Position numbers and translations under genes: made by a program
From: Fuerstiella sp.
GTDB taxonomy: Bacteria > Planctomycetota > Planctomycetia > Planctomycetales > Planctomycetaceae
NCBI GenBank assembly: GCA_029941865.1
Contig: JAPYTO010000006.1
Location: forward strand, 1 to 64,000
Reading direction: 5' to 3'
DNA: 64,000 nt
Part shown: positions 38,283-46,320 of the stretch, piece by piece
Layout: every line of letters begins with the position of its first letter
Position numbering within the stretch: position 1 is the stretch's first letter
The notes under the pieces: generated by a model
The model's database searches: none
The model's input: only the letters and a program-made list of their open reading frames with translations
Told to the model about the DNA's origin: nothing

Positions 38283-38538
38283 GCATCCTTGCAGCAGCCA
38301 GAGTGTCCCGTCTTTTCAGGAGAACGGGACTTCCACATTCGTTGGTGGCTGTATTTGGACCAAAGCGATGGACTCCGGAGGGGGCGGGAAACTAGAATGT
38401 CTGCAGTGCCGTCCTGCTGCTCACGCCTCGTAAGAGCAGCAGCAAGGCGCCGTCTGATCGTGATGCCAACAAACAGCTTGTTCTGCAACGACCGGTCGTT
38501 TCAGTATGATCGTCGATCTCAACAAACAGGGGATTTAC

Positions 38539-39234
38539 ATGCGAGTCGTCATTCTGAGCTCAATGATATTGGCGATTAGCGCCACCGCCGCGCCAGCCGC
38601 GGATCTGGTGAGTGGTACCTATGTCGAAGTGCGAACATGTCAGGTGTATACCGGGCCATGTTTCGCCAATGGCGAAGTGGGTTCGGCCGGCAAGAACGCT
38701 ATCATGACGTGGAAGATCGACGGTGGTCGTTTTGCCGGCGTTGATCTTGCGGGGCAGTCCGTCGCCGTGGTGGTTAAGGCTTCTCACACGCTCGGCTTCA
38801 AGGGGCTTGCCAATGCCGAGACGAAAAAGGCGATCGTCATCATTGGTTCCGCCGCTGACGCTCAGGAAACCTCTGCTCTGAAGGAATTTGCACTCTTACA
38901 AACCGGCCTTGCTGACAAGGAGATCGCGGGCGTTCACCGCGCAGACATCGATATGCAGTTCGATGCTGACAAAGTCACCGCGACTGTCGAGATTCGTGAT
39001 TTCGCTCGACTGATTACCCGCAAGGCGCGAAAGGGTGACTGTATCTGTTCCAACGAATCGGCATACTATCCTCCACTGACAAAACTGAAGGGCTTCGTTC
39101 CGGGGGTCACGATTGAGGGCGAAGTCAAGGCTCGACGCCTGGGCACTCGCTGGTCAATTCCGGATAGCCGGACAGCTTACCTGGGCACTTTTGAAATCGA
39201 TGCTGCTGATTTACAGCTGGCAGAGAGCATCTGA
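38539..39234 (+). CDS. Secreted protein, DUF1326-like
   Basis: A 231-residue protein with signal peptide (MRVVILSSMILAISATAAPA). The mature start GTYVEVRTCQVYTGPCFANGE resembles DUF1326-type proteins. Cys pairs are present there and again in GDCICSNES. AGGGGATTTAC precedes ATG 38539. No function is known. A hairpin (CTGCTGCTC / GAGCAGCAG, 38414-38442) lies in the upstream gap, and another (TCAGACG-TTCTG-CGTCTGA) sits just after its stop. It is the first of three small exported or membrane proteins between the two molybdenum hydroxylase sets. Confidence 0.7.
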   Translation: MRVVILSSMILAISATAAPAADLVSGTYVEVRTCQVYTGPCFANGEVGSAGKNAIMTWKIDGGRFAGVDLAGQSVAVVVKASHTLGFKGLANAETKKAIVIIGSAADAQETSALKEFALLQTGLADKEIAGVHRADIDMQFDADKVTATVEIRDFARLITRKARKGDCICSNESAYYPPLTKLKGFVPGVTIEGEVKARRLGTRWSIPDSRTAYLGTFEIDAADLQLAESI

Positions 39235-39457
39235 TTTGCCGTGACGGCCGAGGTCAGACGTTCTGCGTCTGAGAACAGTCTGCAGGCTGGCGTTTTCTGT
39301 CGGTCCAGTACACGTAAAGCACACATTCGCTGACGGCCTCAACAGGCCGCGGTGCAGGTGATACCTTAACCGGTTGACGCTGTACCTATCTGTCTGGTTC
39401 GTTTCGTATACCGAGCGTTAGCTCACTCAAACCGCTGCAGGCGGAGGAAAAGAATAA

Positions 39458-40132
39458 ATGTTGAAGACCAGCTCCATTCTTGCTGCATTTCTGTTGGTAG
39501 CAAATCTGTCGGCAGCAAAGGGTCAGGAACACAGTGTGGAGTTGATCGATGCCGCACCTGACGCGGACGAAGTTTCGGAGGAACTTACTTCGCAGTTCGC
39601 GGACAACGGCATCCGAATCAAGCGGAGCTCCAGCCGTACCGTTTGCGAGGTTTGGTTCTGCAAACAGTGGCCAGTGGAAGCTGGGTTCAAGGCGACCGAG
39701 GACCGACTGTATCCGTTCGCCCCTGGGCAGCTGATTGGATTACTGCACTTCAGCAGAAGAGGCAAGGACTTTCGTGATCAATCGGTGAGCAGTGGCTGGT
39801 ATACGCTGAGGTTCGGGTTGCAGCCCATCGATGGCAATCATGAAGGGACGTCGCCGACTCGCGATTTTCTGGTGATGGTTGGTGCCGAACAGGACGTGGC
39901 GGATAAGGTGTGGGAAGCGAAAGAATTGATGGAAATGAGTGCAGAAGCGGCCGGATCGACGCACCCGGCGATGATGTGCCTGCAGCGAGCGACCGACGGC
40001 TCAGAGCTGGCGGTCCGGCATAACGAGTCGCACGACTGGTGGATCCTGCACACCGTGGGCAAGGGGACTGCCGACAACAAGACACACGACGTTCCTCTTG
40101 ATCTGGTGGTCGCCGGGCATGCCACAGAATAG
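39458..40132 (+). CDS. Small secreted protein of unknown function
   Basis: A 224-residue protein with a clear signal peptide ending near AKGQ and a strong ribosome site, GGAGGAAAAG. A CEVWFC pair and the central LIGLLHFSRRG and SGWYTLRFGLQPIDGNHEG motifs resemble a planctomycete family that I recall but cannot name. The next gene starts 14 bases before its stop, so the two are translationally coupled. Confidence 0.65.
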   Translation: MLKTSSILAAFLLVANLSAAKGQEHSVELIDAAPDADEVSEELTSQFADNGIRIKRSSSRTVCEVWFCKQWPVEAGFKATEDRLYPFAPGQLIGLLHFSRRGKDFRDQSVSSGWYTLRFGLQPIDGNHEGTSPTRDFLVMVGAEQDVADKVWEAKELMEMSAEAAGSTHPAMMCLQRATDGSELAVRHNESHDWWILHTVGKGTADNKTHDVPLDLVVAGHATE

Positions 40133-40787
40133 TTCTGCACCGCAGGCGTCTGCTGAACATCGTCCGTCGGACGGTACACGCAATCCGTCGGAACGCCGAG
40201 GAGGAATCGGTTCCGACACAACTCGCACCGCTCGATCGCTGGTGGTCTGTGTCAGCTTTGTTGTTTGCTGCGTGGTCTATCTTCAGATTGCACGGTTCAG
40301 TGCGGCCCATGCGATCGAACCGCAGGTGGCGGGGTCACAAGACAAATCGCTGCTGAAGTCGAACGAAGATGCTGAGGGCAAACCTGCGTTCCGAACAGAG
40401 TTAATTCGAGGTCAGGTCGTTTGGCTGGCAGCTGCTCTGAAGAGTAAATTCGGTATTTCCACAGTCCCGGAAGTCGCCGAACATTCACTGGCGCTTCTTA
40501 CGAAAGACGGACACCTGCTGCCAATCGTCGAAAACCTGCGTGGCCGAGCCTTCCGCAAGGACGCACGACTGCGTGGAAAGGATACGGAAATCCTGGTGCG
40601 GCGGTATGACAACCAGCCGTTGATCCAGATTCTGCGGGTTTATGAAATCGAAGACGGGCAGCGGTATGAAGTCGATTACTGGTGCGATATCTGTGCCATT
40701 GTGATGTTTGAAACAGGACCCTGTGCCTGCTGTCAGGACGACAATCGGCTGCGAAAACGGTTGGCGGCAGACGACGACCAGGACTGA
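40119..40787 (+). CDS. Single-pass membrane protein with a C-terminal cysteine cluster
   Basis: About 222 residues from ATG 40119, which lies inside the end of the preceding gene. One membrane segment (SLVVCVSFVVCCVVYLQIA) is followed by an exported domain that ends in CDICAIVMFETGPCACC. The C-x2-C and C-x-C-C arrangement could bind a metal or form disulfides. An upstream TTG (40098) would add seven residues. No family is recognised. Confidence 0.62.
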   Translation: MPQNSSAPQASAEHRPSDGTRNPSERRGGIGSDTTRTARSLVVCVSFVVCCVVYLQIARFSAAHAIEPQVAGSQDKSLLKSNEDAEGKPAFRTELIRGQVVWLAAALKSKFGISTVPEVAEHSLALLTKDGHLLPIVENLRGRAFRKDARLRGKDTEILVRRYDNQPLIQILRVYEIEDGQRYEVDYWCDICAIVMFETGPCACCQDDNRLRKRLAADDDQD

Positions 40788-41020
40788 CCGATCCCGTTTG
40801 TGAATCGTGGAAACAGGCCGCGTAATGCAGTGATCGCTGACGTCGCGTCGCTTTCCCGAGCGTGATTTGACATGCCCCGGATGAGTTCGGCAGTCGTTCA
40901 GGCCCCCGAAAAGTGGCCACTTGTTTGAATCTGTTTCCGGATTCGTATAGGTTTTAGCCGGTTGATTCGGGCAGTTGCTGCGCCCATCTGTTTCATCGGC
41001 TTGAACCTGACGGATTCATC

Positions 41021-41605
41021 ATGTCACAACAATCCTCCCAAGGCGTCAGTCGGCGTGGGTTCTTAAAGGGCTCTGGCGCTGCTGTCGCGGCCTCAACGGT
41101 CGTGTCATCGACTGAAGCGGAAGCCGCCGCACCAGGTCTACAGGTTGTCAGCGGCGAAACTTCCATCACCATGAAGGTGAACGGAAAGTCGATGACGGCA
41201 AAGGTCGAGCCACGAACAACTCTGCTGGACGTATTGCGGTACCAGTTCGATCTGACGGGTGCCAAGCCGGTCAGTCTGGATGGCAGCAGCGGAGCCAGCA
41301 CTGTGTTGGTTGGTGGCAAGGCCGTGATGGCTTCCACGACTCTGGCACTGGCCGTTGCCCGTAAAGAGGTCACGACATGTGAAAGTCTCGGCGGTGATGT
41401 AGTGCCTGCAGCGTTCGTCGAACACGACGCTCAGCAGTGTGGCTTCTGCACGCCGGGTTTTGTGGTTGCCGTGCGAGCGTTCCTGAACAGACATCCTGAT
41501 GCCACGGAAGAGCAGATCCGTGCCGGACTCAACGGCAACATCTGTCGCTGCGGCACCTACGCGAATATTCTTCAGGCCGTCATTTCTCTTGTGAAAGGAA
41601 ATTAA
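41021..41605 (+). CDS. Tat-exported 2Fe-2S subunit of an XDH-family complex lacking its first cluster ligands
   Basis: A 194-residue small subunit with a twin-arginine signal (SRRGFLKGSG), so it would carry the complex to the periplasm as PaoA does. The fold matches other XDH small subunits (TLLDVLRYQFDLTGAKP). The plant-type cluster positions, normally Cys-x4-Cys-x2-Cys-x11-Cys, are all Ser here: Ser85, Ser90, Ser93 and Ser105 at exactly that spacing. The second cluster is intact, with Cys140 and Cys143 in QCGFCTPGF and Cys175 and Cys177 in NICRCGTY. Only one [2Fe-2S] centre can therefore be expected. It starts the operon; the Mo-subunit gene follows after one base. Confidence 0.92.
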   Translation: MSQQSSQGVSRRGFLKGSGAAVAASTVVSSTEAEAAAPGLQVVSGETSITMKVNGKSMTAKVEPRTTLLDVLRYQFDLTGAKPVSLDGSSGASTVLVGGKAVMASTTLALAVARKEVTTCESLGGDVVPAAFVEHDAQQCGFCTPGFVVAVRAFLNRHPDATEEQIRAGLNGNICRCGTYANILQAVISLVKGN

Positions 41606-41606
41606 A

Positions 41607-43838
41607 ATGGCTGAAGTTACCTACAGCTGGCCCGAAAATCACAAAGCCCGTCTGATTGGCAAACGTATCAGTCGTCTGGACGGTATGGAGAAGTCGACCG
41701 GCACAGCGAAATATACGTATGACATCAATCTTCCCAAACAGTTGATTGTACGTGCGCTGGGTTGTCCGCATGCTCATTGTCGCGTCATATCAGTAGATGC
41801 GTCCGCGGCCGAAAGGGTGGCCGGTGTTGTACTGGTCCACATGATCAAAGCCCCCGGGCCAGGCGACGACCCTGTTGAAATTCGTGCGGACGGCACACTG
41901 CTGGTGGCCGTCGCCGCGGAAACAGAAGCGGCCGCTGCAGAAGGCGTGTCAAAACTGAAGGTCAAGTATGAGTTGCTTGAATCCTTTGTCGACGATCATG
42001 ATCTGCAGGCGGCCGAGGCAAAGAAACGAACGAAGAAGGCCGGAGGCGGCATTGAACTGGACGAGGCGCTTGGTGAACCCGGTGATGATGACGACGAAGA
42101 AGAGTGGGAGGAACAAAAGGTTCAGGAACTGTTCGCTCAATCGAAGTACGTCGTCGAAGGCAACTACGGCATCGATACGATTACTCACTGCTGTCTTGAG
42201 CCACACGGTTCAACACTGCATTGGGAAGGTGACCGGCTGAAAGTTAATCTGTCAACACAAAACGTCTCAAGAACGGATGACGGTTACGCGGATGCCCTGA
42301 AGATATCTGCTGATGAAGTCGATGTGCACTGCGAATACATCGGCGGCGGATTTGGCAGCAAGTTTAAGCCTGATTACTGGGGGATCACGGCTGCGGAGAT
42401 CGCGAAGAAGACGGGTCGTCCGATCAAATTCCTGCTGACTCGAGATCAGGAGCTGAAGATTGGCGGCAATCGTCCGTCCGGCTTCATCGATGTCAAGCTC
42501 GGTGCAGACGAGAACGGTGTTGTTCAGGTCTGGGACTCCCATCACTGGGGAACCTCCGGGTTCAACGGATCGACCGTCTCGGTGGGTAACTTTCCGTACG
42601 TCTTTCGGCCCAAAAACTGGCGCCGTCGTGCAACCGGCATCATTACCGACAACGAGCCATCAGTTGCCTGGCGGGCTCCAAATCATCCGCAGGCTTGCGC
42701 AATCACGCAGACCGCCTACGATGACCTGGCTGCTAAGATGCAGGCTGACAGTCTCGACATCTTTTTGCGCAACCTTGAAAACATCGACTCGCCTGAAAAG
42801 TCGCTGGTCTACGCAGAGCAGTTGCGAATTGCGGCTGATCTGATCGACTGGCGTAAACACTGGCATCTGCACGGAAAAGGCAATCGGCGCGGGTCCGTGG
42901 TTGAGGGCCTGGGCATTGGTATTCACAAATGGGGTGGCACTGCGAACAGCTCGAACTGCCTGCTGAAGATTCATCCCGATGGTGGTGTCGAGTCGTACTG
43001 CGGCACTCAGGATCTGGGCACCGGAACGCGCACCATCTGTGCAATGGTTCTTGCCGAAACACTGGGATTGCCAATCGACGCTGTCAAAGTCAACATCGGA
43101 AGTTCGACGTACCCATTCAGTGGTGCATCCGGCGGAAGTACAACGGTCGGTGCCGTCAGTGAATCACATCGTCGCGCGGCACAGGAAGTTCTGGCACAGA
43201 TTTTTGATCTGGTTGCCGGGAAGCTGGAAGTGCCAGCCGATAAACTGGAGGCTTCCAACGGAAGTATTTCTGTAGTTGGCTACAGCGACAAATCAATGTC
43301 GTGGAAACAGGCCTGCAGTCTTATCGGTATCCAACCGCTGGAAGTGACGTCGATCTACAAACGAGGCGACGATAGTCCGTTGTCGAGTTCAAACGTTGCC
43401 GGTTGTCAAATGGCTCGTGTGGCCGTTGATACGGATACCGGCGTCGTGAAGATTATCAAAATGGTGGCTGTTCAGGACATGGGCCTGGTCATGAATCGCA
43501 AGACCGCCGAGAGTCAGATTTACGGCGCCTTGATCATGAGTATTGCTGCGGCACTGTTCGAACAACGAATCAACGATCCGAAGACGGGTGCGTTTATCAA
43601 CAGTGAACTGGATAATTATCGACTGCCTCGACTCGGCGATACTGGAGAACTGGTTGTTCATTTCCATGAACCGGAGAGCGAAAGAGCCCGAGGGGTGATC
43701 GGTCTGGGAGAACCGCCGGCTATCAGTGGAGGTGCTGCGATTGCGAATGCTGTTTGCAATGCCACCGGCGTCCGTGTTCCAACTCTGCCGCTCACGCCCA
43801 AACGCGTGCTCGACGCACTCCGAACTGCGAAAGGTTAA
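41607..43838 (+). CDS. Molybdopterin-binding subunit of the second XDH-family complex
   Basis: A 743-residue catalytic subunit. The expected motifs are intact: RLDGMEKSTGTAKYTYDI at the start, YIGGGFGSKF, SGASGGSTTVGAVSES (cofactor contacts) and the catalytic Glu in VIGLGEPPA. There is an unusual acidic insert, Asp/Glu-rich, around residues 150-172 (GDDDDEEEWEEQ). It has no signal of its own, so export would be by co-transport with the Tat-bearing small subunit. The substrate is unknown. It is followed five bases later by the FAD-type subunit. Confidence 0.92.
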   Translation: MAEVTYSWPENHKARLIGKRISRLDGMEKSTGTAKYTYDINLPKQLIVRALGCPHAHCRVISVDASAAERVAGVVLVHMIKAPGPGDDPVEIRADGTLLVAVAAETEAAAAEGVSKLKVKYELLESFVDDHDLQAAEAKKRTKKAGGGIELDEALGEPGDDDDEEEWEEQKVQELFAQSKYVVEGNYGIDTITHCCLEPHGSTLHWEGDRLKVNLSTQNVSRTDDGYADALKISADEVDVHCEYIGGGFGSKFKPDYWGITAAEIAKKTGRPIKFLLTRDQELKIGGNRPSGFIDVKLGADENGVVQVWDSHHWGTSGFNGSTVSVGNFPYVFRPKNWRRRATGIITDNEPSVAWRAPNHPQACAITQTAYDDLAAKMQADSLDIFLRNLENIDSPEKSLVYAEQLRIAADLIDWRKHWHLHGKGNRRGSVVEGLGIGIHKWGGTANSSNCLLKIHPDGGVESYCGTQDLGTGTRTICAMVLAETLGLPIDAVKVNIGSSTYPFSGASGGSTTVGAVSESHRRAAQEVLAQIFDLVAGKLEVPADKLEASNGSISVVGYSDKSMSWKQACSLIGIQPLEVTSIYKRGDDSPLSSSNVAGCQMARVAVDTDTGVVKIIKMVAVQDMGLVMNRKTAESQIYGALIMSIAAALFEQRINDPKTGAFINSELDNYRLPRLGDTGELVVHFHEPESERARGVIGLGEPPAISGGAAIANAVCNATGVRVPTLPLTPKRVLDALRTAKG

Positions 43839-43843
43839 TTCCC

Positions 43844-44893
43844 ATGAAGAATTTCGAGTACGCGCAGCCGACGACGGAAAGCGAAGCCGTTGCTCTGCTG
43901 ACGGAGCCGAAGAAAGAAACGGCGATTCTGGCCGGTGGTACGGATCTTGTCGGGCTGATGAAGCGGATGGTCGTGACGGCTGACCGAGTTGTCAACATCT
44001 GCGAGATCAAGTCGCTGCAGCAGATCGAACGGGACGACAGCGGGAGCGTCTGGATTGGCGCGGCTGTCTGTCTGGACGAGTTTCTTGATGACAAAAATAC
44101 AGACGAATTCCCCTCAGCCAAACAGGTGATTCAGGGGATCAGCAGTATTCAGCTGCAGTCGCAGGGCACGTTGGTGGGCGAGCTGATGCGGCGACCGAAC
44201 TGCTGGTATTTTCGCGAGGGGCACGGATTACTGGCTGACAGTGGTCGCATGGTTAACGAAGGCGACAACCGATATCACGCCATTCTTGGCAACCGCGGAC
44301 CGGCCAGATTTGTCAATGCGTCCCGGCTGGCTCCTTCCCTGATCACGTTGGGCGCTCAGGTTCGAATTATCGGCCCCGGAAAGGACGAGGAGCAGATTCT
44401 GGATCTGGCCAGTCTTTACCGGACGCCTGCGGCTGACAGCGAACTGGAAAACGTATTGCAGCCCGGGCAGCTTGTGACACATGTGATCATCCCGGCTCAC
44501 GGTGACCGACTTAGTGCGGCCTACGAGGTCCGTCATGGGGAAGGTCCGGATCAGCCACTGGCCGCTGCTGCCGTCAGCATGGATGTGGTGTCGGGCAAGG
44601 TGCAGAATGCCAGTATCGTGTTGGGGCAGGTCGCTCCGGAACCCTGGATCGCGAGTGCCGCAGCTCGGTCACTGTGTGGTAAAGTCGTCAACGAAGAAAC
44701 TGCTGCAATCGCCGGAATTGAAGCACTGGCCGGTGCGATGCCACTTTCTCAGAACGAATACAAAATTCAGCTCGCCCAGGTCGCGGTCAAGCGTGCCGTG
44801 TTGAAAGCCGCGGGCTATGACACCGGCGGACTGGACAGCCCCATGCTAAATGAACCCTCAGCGTCGCCGTCACTTGAAACACATATTGCCTAG
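43844..44893 (+). CDS. FAD-type subunit of the second XDH-family complex with a degenerate second motif
   Basis: A 349-residue medium subunit. The first FAD motif ILAGGTDL is normal. The second, usually xGTxGGNL, reads QGTLVGEL (107-114), with Gly and Asn replaced. The following PaoB-type segment keeps the frame RPNCWYFREGHGLL and EGDNRYHAILGN, but only the first Cys (Cys120) remains where PaoB-type proteins have four [4Fe-4S] ligands. Some related families lack these cysteines too, so that loss alone may not be unique. The C-terminal domain (AAYEVRHGEG; VKRAVLKAAG) is normal. It ends 92 bp before the Cys-rich gene, with a GC hairpin at 44914-44949 between them. Confidence 0.88.
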   Translation: MKNFEYAQPTTESEAVALLTEPKKETAILAGGTDLVGLMKRMVVTADRVVNICEIKSLQQIERDDSGSVWIGAAVCLDEFLDDKNTDEFPSAKQVIQGISSIQLQSQGTLVGELMRRPNCWYFREGHGLLADSGRMVNEGDNRYHAILGNRGPARFVNASRLAPSLITLGAQVRIIGPGKDEEQILDLASLYRTPAADSELENVLQPGQLVTHVIIPAHGDRLSAAYEVRHGEGPDQPLAAAAVSMDVVSGKVQNASIVLGQVAPEPWIASAAARSLCGKVVNEETAAIAGIEALAGAMPLSQNEYKIQLAQVAVKRAVLKAAGYDTGGLDSPMLNEPSASPSLETHIA

Positions 44894-44985
44894 TGGTTTG
44901 TTGCAGTTTGATTCCGGGGCTTGCTTCGCTTCGCTCTGTCCAGCCCCGGCCGCCCACGACCAGTTACCAAGCCACGGAGAAACCG

Positions 44986-45225
44986 ATGAGTTACAAACGC
45001 TCGTTCGATGAAACGGAAACTCAGCCGCAGCCTCCCTGCATGAATCTCCGCAGTAAGGCGATCTATGTAACCGGAAATCCCGATCCGCAGTCGTCAGAAG
45101 AGGAAGGCAGTACTCGATTCAATTGCTGGTGCAACAGCACGCAGCACGTGCTGGGGCCTGACGAAGATCTGGTTGACCGCAAAACCTGTGTGGACGGTCG
45201 AAACTGTTTCAAGGCTCGTGCGTAA
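44986..45225 (+). CDS. Small cysteine-rich protein at the end of the second XDH-family gene run
   Basis: A 79-residue protein with GGAG before ATG 44986. It has five cysteines (residues 18, 47, 49, 68, 74); the last four form C-x-C-x18-C-x5-C, a pattern suited to a metal or Fe-S site. No signal peptide or known domain is recognised. The frame is open further upstream, but the extension runs through the intergenic hairpin. Its place directly after a complex that has lost Fe-S cysteines is suggestive of an assembly or electron-transfer role, which is inference only. Confidence 0.6.
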   Translation: MSYKRSFDETETQPQPPCMNLRSKAIYVTGNPDPQSSEEEGSTRFNCWCNSTQHVLGPDEDLVDRKTCVDGRNCFKARA

Positions 45226-45267
45226 CCACAGAGTTTCAGCACTGCTTGAGGACAAACAGGGGACGCG

Positions 45268-46083
45268 TCAGAACAACTTCGTCTTCTGTTCAATGATTCC
45301 CAGTCGATCGCGTTCCTGGATAAGCTGCGACAGGACACTGATGGCGACTTCAGGTGGTGTGTTGTTGCCCATGGGCAGACCCATCGGACAAAAGAAGGAC
45401 GCGATCTTTTCATCAGAAACGCCCATTTCTTTAAGATCCCGTCGCACGACTTTTGCTTTTTGCAGACTTCCCAGGACTCCAATATACGGTGGTTGAATCG
45501 TCTGTAGCGCCTCTGCCAGAACGGGCAGGTCGTTGGCGTGTCCCTGAGTCATCAGCACAAAAAAGCTGCGAGGATCCAGCCGGTGCACTTCGTCCTTCAG
45601 AACCTGTCTGCAGATCTTCGTCAGTTTGGGGTGTTCCGGCAGCCGATCGAGCCAGTCCTGTCTCTGGTCGATCCAGGTCACTCGACAATTCATCTGCAGC
45701 AGAATGGGAACGAGAGCCTGGGCGATATGCCCGGCACCGAAAAGTGAAATCTTCCAGTCGTTGCAAAGGTATAATTCAAAGAAGAATTTGACTTCGCCGC
45801 CACAGGTCATGCCGATGTCTGTTTGCAGGTTCCATGTCACAAACTGACAACTGCGCCCGTTTGCGGCCTCAAGCATGTCAATGGCCTGTGCAATGGCACG
45901 TGCCTCGACCCTGCCGCCACCGACGGTTCCGTCAACAATGCCGTCAGCGGTGACGACCGCCTTCGCACCAGGAATCTGAGGGGCGCTTCCGCGGACGTCG
46001 ATCATCGTTATGACCGCAAATGGCGTATTGTTCTGCAGCAGTTCAGAAACTTTCTGCCAGTGCCGATGGACATCGAACGCCAT
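45268..46083 (-). CDS. xdhC: XdhC/CoxI-family maturation protein
   Basis: A 271-residue accessory protein that binds molybdenum cofactor, promotes its sulfuration and inserts it into XDH-family enzymes. The N-terminal XdhC domain has GSAPQIPGAKAVV and DGTVGGGRVEA; the C-terminal Rossmann domain has ISLFGAGHIAQALV and a YIGVLGS motif. It is convergent with the second XDH-family operon (42 bp gap), so it is controlled separately but probably serves one or both complexes. Confidence 0.92.
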   Translation of the reverse strand: MAFDVHRHWQKVSELLQNNTPFAVITMIDVRGSAPQIPGAKAVVTADGIVDGTVGGGRVEARAIAQAIDMLEAANGRSCQFVTWNLQTDIGMTCGGEVKFFFELYLCNDWKISLFGAGHIAQALVPILLQMNCRVTWIDQRQDWLDRLPEHPKLTKICRQVLKDEVHRLDPRSFFVLMTQGHANDLPVLAEALQTIQPPYIGVLGSLQKAKVVRRDLKEMGVSDEKIASFFCPMGLPMGNNTPPEVAISVLSQLIQERDRLGIIEQKTKLF

Positions 46084-46320
46084 AATTGTTGCTCACTTCG
46101 TCGCCTACGAAATTGTGATTAAATCTGCCCCATAGTCCGCAGACACGATAGCGATCACAGTATACGTGTCCCTCAACGACATGTCGTTGCAGACAGCGTC
46201 GCAAATGGCACCTTTAGACTGTAGACTCGCGCACTTCACTTAAAACGGAGATTTCAGGTTTAACTGGCATCCCACTCTCGCCAGCGCCAGAGGCGGCTTG
46301 CTGATGATCAGGTACTCGAC

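Noticed and set aside
42061-42120. Acidic insert in the second Mo subunit taken as a sign of a frameshift
   Set aside because: The frame continues with normal family sequence on both sides, so it is a genuine in-frame insert.
45063-45482. Minus-strand frame overlapping the Cys-rich gene and xdhC
   Set aside because: It is an out-of-frame shadow of xdhC and of the opposite-strand Cys-rich gene.
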